From: Acephala macrosclerotiorum
Lineage: Eukaryota; Ascomycota; Leotiomycetes; Helotiales; Mollisiaceae
Assembly: GCA_014904845.1 (NCBI GenBank)
Contig: MU119625.1
Coordinates: forward strand, 3,227 to 37,035
Length of the DNA: 33,809 nucleotides
Direction of reading: 5' to 3'
Under the pieces are notes generated by a model. The model had not been told where the DNA came from. It saw only the letters and a list, made by a program, of their open reading frames with translations, and searched no databases. Both the position numbers and the translations under genes were made by a program. This document shows, in pieces, positions 22,235 through 32,975 of this stretch (its first letter is position 1; every line of letters begins with the position of its first letter).

Positions 22235-24360
22235 ATGCTGGAAGAAGGACTACCAAATGAAGTTGGTTTGTTGATCTTGAAGGAGGTAAGAGTGCCTGCG
22301 CTCGCCACCATTGTTCAAGAAGACTCACGAGTACAGTTACCAGATCAGAGAGATCTCAAGCAGCTCTGCGCGGTCTCGAAGAAGCTATATAATTCAACAC
22401 TCCCTAAACTCTACGAAACGGTCGTCATCAGCTCTGAATCCGAAAAGCATCTTGAGAGAATAGATATTAAGCCCTTCTTGGAAGGCAATTCGACCGATCG
22501 CCTAAAACATACGAAGCATTTTCGGATCTCTTCCCTCTTCCACGAAAATCTTGACGAGAGATGCCTTCATTTCAGGGATATCGAGGATCAGGTCAAATAT
22601 AATTTCGATGAGGAATTGGAAGAAAGGGCAGCAGGAAGACGAACGAAATTCCAAACGCTGGCAGTCAATGTAGTGGGATTACTCCAACAATTACAGTATG
22701 AAAGCTTGAAGAGTTTTAGGTCAGCTGCAGTTTCCAACGAATTCTGCAATAGTGCTGACCCTTGAAATCTAGTTGGGAGCTCGGAACCTGTATTCCTAAA
22801 CAGATACTTGGTTCTATGGGCTGCTTGCCGTTAATGCAAACTTCTCTCGAAAATATAACCCTGGTGACCTGGAGCGGATGTCATAACGAGAACGAGGACG
22901 ATAGTACCGTTGATCTTTCAAAATTTCATGCTATCAGACGAATCTCATGGATTGGTTCAGACAACTATACCCAAGCTCTTCGCGTTGCCCTCGAAACGAA
23001 CTCGAAACATCTGACAGATCTTCAACTCGAATATGTCAACCAACCGAATGGAGATTTTATACAGGACGATGATACTGACGATGACATTGACAACAATGAA
23101 GATGAAGATGCCGGAGATCAAGGAGAATATCAGCGCAATTTCTTTGCTCGCGAAGCTTTGGGGTTAAAACGATCTACCGCCACATCAGAAGTTATCTTTC
23201 CAGCGCTTACTTCCCTTTCCCTGGGTTTCATTTCCTTGAAGAGTGCCGAAAAAGCCCTGGTACATGCGCTTAATATTAGCGGACTATTGCATTTGACATT
23301 ACGCCAATGCCCTGGCATGGAAGACTTCTTGAGAGTAATCATAGAATCTGGCCAAACGCTCAAGCTTTTATCCTTAGAGTATCATTCTAGCTTAAACGAA
23401 GAGCTTAATGCATGCAGCACTCTAGAGGATATTTTCGACATAACAACAGATCTCACCGATCTCTTTCTATCAATACCCGGGCCGACTGAGACACTGGAAC
23501 TTTGGCGCAAATTAGCAGACAATAAAATTCCTCTTACAAGATTCGTCTATCATCAGAGGTGTGTAAATCTGAACGAAAATTCTTCTCGGTTTGAAGAAGA
23601 AGAGGACTTGCCCGATTTATCGCTTCTACCGGATGATATAGACGAGCTAGAAAGAGCTGGCGAACAACATCCCTTCGCCCAGATGAATTTAATGTGTTTA
23701 GGGCTAGGCGGTGACCTTTTCACAGTAGTACGTTAAACTTAGATATCTACCTTTTCCCTTTGGATGCACTGCTAACGTTTAGATTAGAAGAAGATTTTGA
23801 CGTCCCCTATCGCTACAAAGTCACTAAAGCTCTTGCACATTAGAAAATCCGGTCCGGACATGGTTGGGAGTATAGAGAAGAGAGGAAGGATGTTTCAGTA
23901 TTACGATGTGATGTCAGACTCGGAGGAAGACGACGATGACGATATGGCAACAGCTGATGATGAAGCTATGGAACAAGACACAGAGGCCCAGATGATTGAA
24001 GACACCGCGCCGGCCGACATCACCGGAAACAACTTGTCCTTCAAGTCTTTGACCGCACCAGCAACCGCATCGAGGCTCCACGGTGCCGAAGATGAGGCCG
24101 ATATAGATGTTATATATGAGTTGAAAAACTTGCCAAAAAATCTCCTGCCGTTCGCTCGTTGGGCATTTGGAGCCGACGGTATTCCGTCCCTACAGGTCCT
24201 CGCTTATGGTGATTTCTCCTTCAAAGATCGATTTAGGTCGAAAAACCATATACTTGCAGACAGGCATGGAAGGTTCCGAGACGGAAGAAGGATAACACTG
24301 CAAGAGCCGACAAGGAAGATAAAGTATTACCCTTTCGGCCAATCAGAATCAATGATATAA
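22235..24360 (+). CDS. F-box domain protein, C terminus probably frameshifted
   Basis: Four exons join in frame: 22235-22285, 22337-22719, 22773-23727, 23788-24360 (1962 nt, 653 aa). The F-box is at residues 6-45: GLPNEVGLLILKE, then across intron 1 LPDQRDLKQLCAVSKKLY, the usual LPxE..xIxxxL..xxL..L..vSK pattern. F-box proteins bind Skp1 and bring substrates to SCF ubiquitin ligases. The rest has leucine-spaced segments (LTSLSLGF, LLHLTLRQC, LKLLSLEY) like irregular leucine-rich repeats and two acidic loops (about residues 235-258 and 495-525). Intron 1 is 51 nt and stop-free, so retention would insert 17 residues inside the F-box. After about 24255 the neighbouring frame runs open to TAA at 24441-24443 and encodes NMDFLAACPVDSV, which resembles C termini I know from fungal F-box proteins. 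A single-base deletion near 24255 is therefore likely, and the called end may be mutant or a sequencing error. The start is the first in-frame ATG. Confidence 0.75.
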
Positions 24361-25581
24361 AGATGATGGAGCTGGTCAGTGAGAATATGGATTTCTTAGC
24401 GGCTTGTCCGGTGGACTCGGTTGTTATGAAACTGGATGATTAAGTCGGAAAACAGTGTTAGGATTAGCGTCTGCTTTGGGCCCAAAGGGAGAGACGGAAA
24501 TACTCATATCGAGATTTCGACGTCGTATTGATTATTGTTCTTGTGTTTAAAGTCTCCAAGGGAAAAGTGTTTACTGGAATTCTGAGCTGTGGCAGGACCA
24601 CGTGAATACAAATCCTTTGTCCGCCGCTCTGTCAATCATGATATACGTTCCAAGCAACCCCTAATCAAACGTAGCTGAAAAATTAGCAGAGAAATCTTGT
24701 TGTTAGATGTTTATGTCGTTCTGATCTGAGTAGACAAAGATGGAATGCTCGAGGGTTTCGTGTACGGCTAGATTTTCCGGATTCCTGCGACACTTAACGC
24801 GAGAGCAAAGATCTTGCGTTAAGTGTCGTGGATTTGTGTACCTATCGACATATCCGAAAGCACTTATGGAATAACTCTGAGAGAGGAAATCAGAGCTGCA
24901 GAGGGGATTTTCCGCTTGCTCTCCCTCCTCGAAATGAGAATCCGCTCATCTTGCCGCCTTAGTACGATAAGGCTCAGAATCCTACCTGCCTCCCGAAATA
25001 ATCAAAAGCAATTCATAATCTAGTCTCTGGAGGTGGCATAGATCCATTAGTGTTGTGTGCTTCCGCCGCATGCTCTGGATTGGCCTCTTGGAAAATTAGA
25101 TTCAATAGTCTCTTTAATATCGCTTTTACCCCTGCCCTTCGTTCATTTGAACTGTTTGGTTATAATATTTTAATAGTGCAGGATGCCATAGTCCTCAGTC
25201 TGCAGATAGTGTAGTGCTGATATAGAAATGCTCTGGATTTCAAAACTACTAGCCGGAATTAGGTTTCAGTGCAAAAAAATTGCTTGCTCTATGTTTTACT
25301 AGGCCGAATTCGTTTACTTCAAGTCAAAGTACTCTGAATTGCAATATAAATAAGGCACATACGCTACCTAGCAGTATATCAAAATATTATACTTTAAATG
25401 GAACTACCTTGAGCTTGAGTTTTTCAAATAGGCATGCTCGCAATTGTAGTACTCTAGATGTTAAAAATAGTTTTGGGAGGCGGCGTACTTCCGTATAGGC
25501 AGTGATAGGGTAAGTGGGAGCCAAATTAGGTCCCTAGGCACTGACGCAAAGAATTTGTTTTGAGAGATCGAGAGGTATATA
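24361..25581. other. Intergenic region with hairpin, no supported gene
   Basis: Contains the probable former 3' end of the F-box gene (to 24443), an inverted repeat at 24788-24828, and moderately AT-rich DNA from 25100 onward with short open frames (24823-25023, 25280-25498) that lack ATG starts or any recognisable content. No RNA gene was seen. Confidence 0.5.
24788..24828. repeat. 13-bp perfect inverted repeat
   Basis: CGACACTTAACGC at 24788-24800 is exactly complementary to GCGTTAAGTGTCG at 24816-24828, with a 15-nt loop. It lies 345 bp after the possible frameshifted stop of the F-box gene. It may be a tiny inverted-repeat element remnant or a regulatory hairpin. It is not followed by a T run, so it is not a bacterial-type terminator. 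Confidence 0.8.
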
Positions 25582-25830
25582 GGATCCTGTTTGAGCTCCC
25601 TGGGAGCTGCCTTGGTCCCCCCCGAATATAGTTGTGCAAAGTTAACAGCATTTGCACGGTAGAACCGAACGGTAAGTGGATTATGATTAGTTACGAGAAG
25701 CGAGAGCAGAAACGTGACTAAGTAACCTGAGTAGAGGGTAAAGCGAGGGTGAGTAGCGCCTAAGCAGAGCGGCGATGCTAACTAGCCATGTTAGAAGAGA
25801 AAAGGAAAAACTGTCGTCCGAGATTACCGA
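25582..25830 (+). repeat. Dispersed repeat copy 2, RIP-mutated and truncated
   Basis: Same orientation as 21330-21577. It begins at the shared GGATCCT and ends at ATTACCGA, after which an 11-A tract (25834-25844) replaces the rest of copy 1. Eight of nine differences in the best-aligned 71 nt are G-to-A or C-to-T relative to copy 1, the expected direction for RIP. Confidence 0.75.
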
Positions 25831-25999
25831 AGAAAAAAAAAAAGGATTCTCTTTCTTTTGACTTGTTCCATGGCTTCATGATGCGGGGTGTGTTTCGTGG
25901 TTTTATGGCTTATGTCACTGAGAATGTGGTACTCGAGCTGGCAAGACGAACCGTTATAATAAAGTGTCAGCCACGACTTGAGAGGCATGGCGTTCTCAC

Positions 26000-27342
26000 G
26001 CATTTGGGATTCCCTTAATAAGCATATAAGCATGTAAAGATGACCAACCAAAATCGAACGTACCAGACATTGATATCAGCTTTGTCCGAGAGCGGCGTAT
26101 TCATTTTCCCGCATCTAGGGCAGATGCCCTCTCGAAAAACTTCATTGGCGATAAGCATTGGATATTCCTACTTTCGATCTTGGGAAAACGAACTGTTCCT
26201 ATCTCTGCCGCTCAATAATGAGGCCTTTTCTCCTAGAATTTGGAATAAAAAATTGTCCATCGCAAATAAGTAATTCTCCGGGAAGAGTTTTAAAGTTGTA
26301 TCTAAATAGAGACTCGAAAACATCCCAATATTTGAAGCAATCGTAAACAAGCAGTTGTTTCCTGCTGAGAGCGTTAGTGAAATGAATACAATCCTCGATC
26401 GATGTAAATAGCTGTTTAAGTATGCGGTCCAAGACTTGACGAAGTAGAGCATATATTTCAAGATTCGTCTTCAAAATCGCATTGAGTAATCTTAAGGTAG
26501 TAACGGAGAAGCTTCCGAAGGCATGCAGAAGTTTCAAAACAAGGACATCCAGTCTATCCAGCGAATTGAACAGAATGCGACCTGACTGGACGATGATTCC
26601 ATGGCTCAATTGCTGTCCCCTCTGCAAGTCCTTGAGCTGACTAGAAACATCAAGATTCTGAACTCTGAGTTTTCTAGCATCCTGGACTTCGATATTTAAG
26701 CCTGCACAGATGTGTAAAGATCTGCTGACCGATGCCGCTGCAGCTTCCTGAGCCGTGTTCGTTTTCTGCAATTCTTCGAGGGATCGATTACATAGCTGCG
26801 TCTCGATAAGCGGCGCATGCAGTCTCAATGGCTTTCGTTTTGGCATCGATTTTTGATGCAGTCGGCCTAAGTTTTTTTAATATCAATTAAGGATAGTACA
26901 GACATAGAAAACTTACACCACATTGAGCTGGAGGAGAAAGTTAATCGCCATAATCTTCGCAACGATAATCGCTAGAAACTTCTCTACCTCCCCCTTCATC
27001 GAAACAGCTTACTGCGCTTTTCTCATTTTCCCTTTCATCTTGTCTTTAATTCCACCAACATCTGCTCTCAGAGCCTTGTACTTCTCGATCTTCTCCAGAA
27101 CCCCTCCAAAGGAAGCCTTATAGTCAATACCATGCTTTTAACAGCATTAAGATACCCCGCATCACCATCTCCATCCCAGGTTGTAACTGCTTGAGCATCG
27201 CCCCGAGATATTCAAGCTCTAAGTCACATTTCGGAATTCGTTCCTTGCTCCACCGGTATCGCGTCAGGCTTTGCGCACCAAGTTCAAAATGCTAATCGCA
27301 GACGAAGTCTCCGAAGGAGAAGCCGAAAGCAGGGGCAGCCAT
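26000..27342 (-). pseudogene. Broken gene, FGFS/GDF N terminus with ubiquitin-like C-terminal domain
   Basis: Reading leftwards, an ATG at 27342-27340 opens with APAFGFSFGDFV, the typical start of a large fungal family. A frameshift follows within about 15 bp, where SAISILNLVRKA continues in the next frame. Then come ELEYLGAMLKQLQP, YLNAVKSM in another frame, LEKIEKYKALR, an in-frame TAA, VSMKGEVEKFLAIIVAKIMA and an intron-like gap near 26930-26870. The largest open piece is 26846-26199 (215 codons). It ends in YFKYWDVFE-like sequence (CFKYWDVFESLFRYNF) and matches my memory of the fungal ubiquitin-like domain (Pfam ULD_2 type). TAG at 26201-26199 stands where the family has Trp. FVFPRSKVGIS follows in frame, then another frameshift to ICPRCGKMN. 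At least two stops and three shifts mean no functional protein. Exact edges and splice sites are uncertain. Confidence 0.75.
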
Positions 27343-28561
27343 CGAGTCTTATCAACAGTTCACCTCCATTTATCGCTCCAGTAAGCAGCATCGTGTCGTG
27401 AAACCGTTCTTGAGATCGATGAAGTAGAGTGAATTGCAGGCTGTGGAATGATTCAGCCCGTGATTTTGCCCTGCACAGCTGAGTGGCTGAGCTGATGCAC
27501 TGTAACACCAAAACAACACTTCACGGAATCCAATTACAGAAAGAAAAGGTAGTGAGAATAAATACTTTGAAAGATTATTCGATAACTTCTGCAGCCAATC
27601 AGTGTGAATGTTAGCGACTTGCTCGTCTTGGCCGGAATGATCAAGATGAAGGCAAGAGGGAAATATATATCCCTTCTTATCGCAACGCTGACTACAATAC
27701 CTCGAGAAGATCGCTAGAATGATTCAAGAAGATGCCAGGAGTTGTCTTATCGGAATTCGGCCAAGAAATACTTGTCACTTGCTGTGTCCATGCAGATACA
27801 TATCTTTTATACCAGGCTGCCTCTGTCTTTCTGACCTTACGCCCAAATATCAAGCCACCGGACTTTTCATACAGTTGCTATATTTGATATCGAGCTGTAC
27901 TTCCTCCAGCATATTCTCAAAGCCAGAACAAGGCCGAACATGATTCGACGATGTGCTAATCTGAGGACACCTCCTACCGCAATCTCCTTAATCTTTATCG
28001 GATTCCAAAGCTACAATATTTAATATGTAATCGAAAATGAGGTTGATTAAAGCGGCCTAAATTGAGAAAGTAAATAATTGGCAAAGCACAAAGTAAGATA
28101 ATAAAGCTTACTTTGTAAATACTTCATAGATAATTTGACTTTTAATGTCTTGTATTTACTTAAAGAGTTTCAGAGATTCGTGATATGTAGCCCTTTAAAT
28201 AAAGGCTCAACGAAAAAGCTAATATATGGCTTTATGATCCCGACAACTAACCTGCAACGTGTGCGTTTTAGGAATTTCTTCCTTCAACACCCCTTCCTGG
28301 CTCGTAGAAGTTATGTTGCTCCTTCTCTCTGATCGCGCGCCATACTCCTTTATCATCTTAAAACAACTTTGATATCGATGTAAGAGGTAGACCTGAGGTA
28401 ATTATGCCTGAACATTTGTAGTTGTAGTTCGTCTGGGGCGGTACGACACAAAGCTAGGAATGCTGATAAGAAGCGAAAATACTATGTCGAGTGTCAGTCA
28501 ACTGTTGAGTCTCGAAGGGGAGGTCATCGTACCGTATGTCTCCGAGCCAACGGTGGGCGTC
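27343..28561. other. Intergenic, no recognised gene
   Basis: Short open frames on the plus strand (27719-27943, 28135-28332) lack recognisable motifs. Bases 28020-28240 are AT-rich. The region probably contains the promoter of the pseudogene to its left and the 3' flank of the minus-strand ORF to its right. Confidence 0.45.
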
Positions 28562-29514
28562 CTAAGCACTCTTATTCTTCTCTGTCCAAGTCATGTCTTC
28601 GTCTGATGTTTCGTGCATCCATGCTTCTAGTTGGTATCGTGTCGAGATATGTGCCGTTGCTAGGACTTGAGACGGAGTTCCATCGTCGAAGTCGGATGCG
28701 GATCCACCATAAGCTTGAGTCGTGTCGGTGTAGACAGCAGCATGCGTTGTTCCATAATGATCCATGAGCTTAGCTGTATGTTCGTGTCGAGGTGTAGAGC
28801 CTTTGTAAAGAGCGGCAGTGGGCAGCGACTGGGCTTGAGGAACCGAGGGCGAAGAAGTAGTTGCATATCCTTCGGCGAGACCAAACGTTTTATCTGCAGA
28901 GGAAAGATTCGTTGATATGAGTATGCTTTGTACTCTCTGAGACATCGATTCGTGAACAACATTTGAATAGTCGAGAACGGTAGTCTGTACGCCTGAGAGG
29001 ATCTTATTGGTAGGTGTTCGCTTGAGATCAAGAGCAGCATTGCTGCCTTCGATGACTTGGCAAGTGTTGCCGGTCCATGGCCTTGAGTTCTGGTTGTTCT
29101 TGTCGTGGATTGGACAGATGGTATTGTCGTAGGCATTCGTTACGTTATCGGCAGAGATGTACAGGCTTGGTTGGATATGTGCGGTGGGTGAATAGCTAGA
29201 TATGGGTTCGAAAGAGGCGTGAAAGAATGAGCAAGGCTGGAAGCGATCTGTTGAATTGTACTCGAGTTCATTGTAGCTTGGTACATCTTGGAGAGCAATG
29301 AGCGGGTCGAAAGGTTGAGATCTTGTTGTTGTGATCGAGGAAAGATTGTCGGAAAAGAGTTTGAGGCTCAAAGCGTCGGCGCTTGCAGCGACAGTCGAAA
29401 TGGGCTCGCTGTTAAAGAGCTTTAGAAATTTTCCGAGTGGATACAATGAAATGTTCCTTACCCCTCATCATCTACGGGCAGGCTGTTATCAGGAAGTGTC
29501 TCTGTCATGATCAT
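28562..29514 (-). CDS. Hypothetical Ser/Thr-rich protein, two exons
   Basis: Exon 1 is 29514-29462 and exon 2 is 29408-28562, joined across a 53-nt intron with a GTAAGG donor, a CTAAA branch-like site and ACAG acceptor. The product is 299 aa (900 nt, in frame). It begins MIMTETLPDNSLPVDDEG and ends TWTEKNKSA. It is rich in Ser, Thr, Ala and Asp and has three Cys. No membrane segment, signal peptide or domain was recognised, and most of it looks disordered. The frame is open upstream of the ATG for a further 54 nt (to an in-frame TAA before the Val codon at 29571), so it may be the 3' part of a longer gene whose earlier exons lie in 29515-30000. Function is unknown. The long intact frame supports a real gene, but the surrounding gene decay leaves doubt. 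Confidence 0.5.
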
Positions 29515-30228
29515 CGCCTGCCTTGATGTTGCCGAGACAACTGTCTTAGAAGGCTGGATTTGAGATGGTGTGGGTGGTACAACTTATAGCGATTTCCAGA
29601 TCGAACCAGCTCAAAGGTTGAGAATTTTGGGACGGTGGAATAGTTTGTGGGAGTACAGAGTAGAGCACAGGTTACGTTTCAGAGAAGTAGGACGGGACCC
29701 GGATACTTATAGAGAAGATGTCCATCCTCCACGCCGCAGGCAGTGGAAAACGTCCAGGATGCGTCTTCTCAGCACCAGAATGGACTGATACAGTGGACTC
29801 GAGGTGCGCCACCTTGAGTCCCTCCACTGGCTGTCAAGATTCCGGGCTGAGAGGGCTTACCATGGATCTCGAGTCACTGTCTCTCGGTGGGCTTAGACGT
29901 GCCAATGGGCTCGAAGGGCTGACACTGCCGTCTTCGCCCGTGCCTCTTTCTTCTGGGTTGTCTCGTGAATGGGGGTATTCCTTCACGATATTTGTTCATT
30001 TGTATACTTGAAGAAAAAGCAGCAAGGTATCTCCTTCCACTATACGTGCTAATACCTCGGATTTCGTAGAAAGATTAGTAGACTCACAGGTTCTATTGCG
30101 TAGAAGACCGTGTCACTCCGGCGATCAGAATCAAGAAAAATTACACCTTCAGAAGCGCCGACGGACGACGATGATTGATGCGGCTTTCCTGCCTTTAGGC
30201 GACCTAAGGAGGGATTAAGCGCGGTGAA
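29515..30228 (-). other. Possible upstream exons of the minus-strand gene
   Basis: On the minus strand a frame covering about 29990-29868 reads as Ser/Pro-rich protein (for example DGSVSPSSPLARLSPP) and ends at a GTAAGC donor. A second open piece at about 29819-29667 contains HPGRFPLPAAW. They could be exons of the gene at 28562-29514, but I could not join all phases. Plus-strand frames 29570-29788 and 29718-30011 overlap these and look weaker. Nothing convincing was seen in 30012-30228. Confidence 0.3.
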
Positions 30229-30777
30229 ATGCTCGCCCTGAAAATGTTCAAGGCCGGAACATGCCAAGTATCAGTCGTGTTCTGTCATAACATTCATGGT
30301 TCTATCCCTGTTCCCCGAATAGGAGGTTTTCAGACGCCCATTCCGGTGAGAGGTTCAGTACGAACATCCCAGGAAACTACAGCTAGCACAAGAAGAAAAC
30401 GACTTTGCATGAATCATACATATGAGGCGTTCTATGATCTTCGCCGTTCGCAGATCGATCTAGTTCAACGTCTGGCTTAAGACATTGATCGGGCCACTGG
30501 CAAGCCCTGTCTTGAAATTCTACAGCGGCTTCTGTACCATAAAACAAGGGACCCCCGGGGAAGATTTGCAGAAATGGAGTTTTTGGTATTTATCAACTCC
30601 CAACGGCATGGCCTTGTTGAATACTGGTGGCAGAAGATGATGGACTGGATGAGAGTCTTCGTTGTATCATGCAGGGGCACCACAACAGCAAGCTTACAGT
30701 CCATCGCCCAGAATCCGCGTGTAACAGGGCCTTCCAGAAAACAAACCCTTGAAGGAACATCACAGCTGATATATTAG
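30229..30777 (+). pseudogene. Unidentified coding relic with one internal stop
   Basis: One frame is open from ATG at 30229 to TAG at 30775-30777 apart from a TAA at 30478-30480. Both halves look coding, for example NHTYEAFYDLRRSQIDLVQR before the stop and EILQRLLYHKTRDPRGRF, MEFLVFINSQRHG and EYWWQKMMDWM after it. A CAA-to-TAA change of RIP type would explain the break. The family is not recognised and no introns are needed. A short 3' or 5' portion may be missing. Confidence 0.45.
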
Positions 30778-31739
30778 GTACCACTCGCAGGAGCTCGGAT
30801 GAATGTGGACATCTAGACCTAAGGACTAGGGTGCTTTTGAGGGCAAACGACGCGTACGAGGCACGAATGCCTCCTCGCTTGTTAAGTTGTTGCTTGTTCA
30901 TCCACCGTTCGGTGATTCTATTCCGAGTTTGATGTGCGATAGCTAGGCCTTCTCTCAAGTTATTTGACAAAATAGGTATTTGGAATTCGGGAATTGCAAC
31001 TTGCGCCCGGCTTCAGAAATGCAATTCCATAGCAGGTATGCATCAATTGGAAGCAGTTAATACCATGATCAGTCTCGGGACATGCCGAGACGATCTGAAT
31101 CATAATCATATGATGCCACCCGCCATCATTGTTCTTCCCTGGCGGACTTCGGCCTGCACTGCTCGCATCACGGCATCCGTAACAGCAATCTGAGTCGGAA
31201 GATGCCTAGCTTAAAAATCCAATAGCCCGATAATCGATTGTTTCTTCAAGGCTAGCACTCGACAGCTTCCACATTCCACTATCATGTTCTGAAACAAGAC
31301 ATCTCAGCAAACCGCTGAATTCAAATTTTATAGATATTAAAAAGAACCGAGCCGTGACTATGCCTATTGCCGCTTTCTTTCGAGTGATCCACCACTTTAA
31401 AGTGAGGCAAAATCAATACAGTAAAATATCACTAGCACAATAATACGAGTACGCTTTGTCTATTTCCGAGGCTACCACATGCCAAAAATCAGGTTTGGAG
31501 ATGTAGATAACCGCTCGAACGCATCTGCCTTTGGCTGTCTGCTGGACATTGGCGAGCCCAATTCGCCATTTAAACGACTGGCTATGTGCGTGCAGTCTCT
31601 AATCTCAGCCCTCAGCAGTTTCACTTGAAGAAAATCTCGATACACTTGTTGAGCAGTAGGCCCGAGAAATCAATCGCTATAGCATGAAGGCATCACAATA
31701 AAAGCTGTTGCTGCTATGGAAGAGATGTCGAAATATTTA
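30778..31739. other. Intergenic, nothing recognised
   Basis: Balanced to mildly AT-rich DNA. The minus-strand frame 30970-30593 is mostly the shadow of the plus-strand relic. No tRNA-like fold, repeat pair or domain-bearing frame was noticed. Confidence 0.4.
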
Positions 31740-32086
31740 GTGTCTCACGGGCCCATAAGCGGGAACATCCTGGTGCAGATCCCCCCCCCGCATACCGAGG
31801 GTCCCTTGCACCCTGGCGCTCTTCGTTGAACAGCATGTTCTTTGAAGGTATCTCTTTGTTCACGCGTTTCTTAAATAAATTTCTTTCATTTGTGCCCGAC
31901 AGTTAGGCAGCAGCAGCTTACTATTGCAAATATGGAAGAACTTATTACCGGATGACCATAGTTCGCCGATTCGCCAAAGCACAAGGTCGTGGCATTTCCT
32001 CCAGACTCTAGCAGCACAAGCCCATTTTTTCGAGAGCAGGGGAAGGAAGAGTCAACAATAAATGAGCATAAATGCCGTTGTATCAC
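31740..32086 (-). pseudogene. Unidentified relic with homopolymer frameshift
   Basis: On the minus strand a frame from about 32086 reads VLLESGGNATTLCFGESANY up to a GTAATA donor near 31954. After a CTAAC-containing intron-like gap it resumes as KRVNKEIPSKNMLFNEERQ and ARDPRYAGG. It then meets nine G (nine C at 31791-31799 on the plus strand). With eight G the frame would go on as DLHQDVPAYGPVRH to TAA; with nine it runs through an unrelated sequence. This indicates a one-base homopolymer slip or a base-calling error. No family was recognised and there is no ATG at the start. Confidence 0.4.
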
Positions 32087-32216
32087 CGATATTTCTTCAT
32101 ATATACATTTCCGTCCGTCCCAAATCGTCTATCAACCATATTTAAGACCAGAGCTGATCACTTAATGACCCTAATCAACACAGGCGTTAATCTCGAAGCA
32201 ATGACGAAAGTTCAGG

Positions 32217-32975
32217 TTATACTTGTAAATACTGACGAATCATTTCAAGGCCCATCACATCTCCTTCCTCTGTCCCCATCAATTCCAGACTAACAAACCC
32301 CGACGTACGCGCTCCACTAAAGCCAGTGGCCCACAGATTGCCTTCAACGTCCAAAAACATGTTCCTCGGGCATACATTGCCCCATATCACCTCTATCCCG
32401 TGCAGCTGCTCGATGATGTGCTTGGCCTGACTAGCCCAAACCTCTCGTTGGGGCTTCGAAACCTGATCCATGTTGTTTCTCAAGTCATTTAGGGTAGATG
32501 ATGGCGAGCCCGGAGTTACATAGTTCGTTAGGAAGCCAATCACGGCCCCTAGCTGCTGGTTGGTAGTAACGAGACCTTCGAGCCTAGGTACTCGGATTGA
32601 ATTGGTAAGCCCAGCATCCTGGATCCTCTGTAACATTTGGCAATCGCGACCGATTGCTGCGCGTTCAAAGCCGCGACCTGTTACCTTACAAAATAGGATC
32701 CGGCCATCTACAAGCACCTTGTACGCTCTTCGTGGCACAATTGTCTCCACAATCTCAATCTGCGATACATCAAACGCGGGTAAGTCTCCACGCACGCCTG
32801 ACGTATCTTGATGCTCAAAGGGAAGCGCCGGTGGGGTGAACTCTTGTCGATGAATCAGGGTTGCGTTGCCATCCACCGTTATCATCTGAAGCCAAAAGCG
32901 CTTGGGGTTCAGGGCTTCGCTCAGCCGGATTGTGGATCCATCTGGGGGATTTGGTCCGGCAAGGTCTTGAAACAA
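32217..32975 (-). CDS. Protein-kinase-fold ORF with lost catalytic residues
   Basis: 252 codons open from 32975 to TGA-side end at 32217; the first in-frame ATG is at 32885 (222 aa). The second half resembles fungal small kinase-like proteins. GAVIGFLTNYV fits the hinge, EQLHGIEVIWGNVCPRNMFLD fits the catalytic loop (usual pattern WGDvKPDNvLiD), GNLWATGFSGA fits the DFG region, and GTEEGDVMGLEMI fits the typical C-terminal segment. The catalytic Asp is Asn (AAT, one G-to-A from GAT), the loop Lys is Cys, and the DFG Asp is Gly. A glycine-rich loop is not visible. The protein would therefore be an inactive pseudokinase or a decayed gene. Upstream, the same frame is interrupted by a single TAA (32976-32978) and then reads into another relic. 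Expression is doubtful. Confidence 0.5.
   Translation of the reverse strand: MFQDLAGPNPPDGSTIRLSEALNPKRFWLQMITVDGNATLIHRQEFTPPALPFEHQDTSGVRGDLPAFDVSQIEIVETIVPRRAYKVLVDGRILFCKVTGRGFERAAIGRDCQMLQRIQDAGLTNSIRVPRLEGLVTTNQQLGAVIGFLTNYVTPGSPSSTLNDLRNNMDQVSKPQREVWASQAKHIIEQLHGIEVIWGNVCPRNMFLDVEGNLWATGFSGARTSGFVSLELMGTEEGDVMGLEMIRQYLQV

Noticed and set aside
29570..30011. Two plus-strand frames (29570-29788, 29718-30011)
   Set aside because: Minus-strand readings of the same bases look more protein-like and end at good splice donors.
30477..30970. Minus-strand frames 30477-30704 and 30593-30970
   Set aside because: They are best explained as shadows of the plus-strand relic at 30229-30777.
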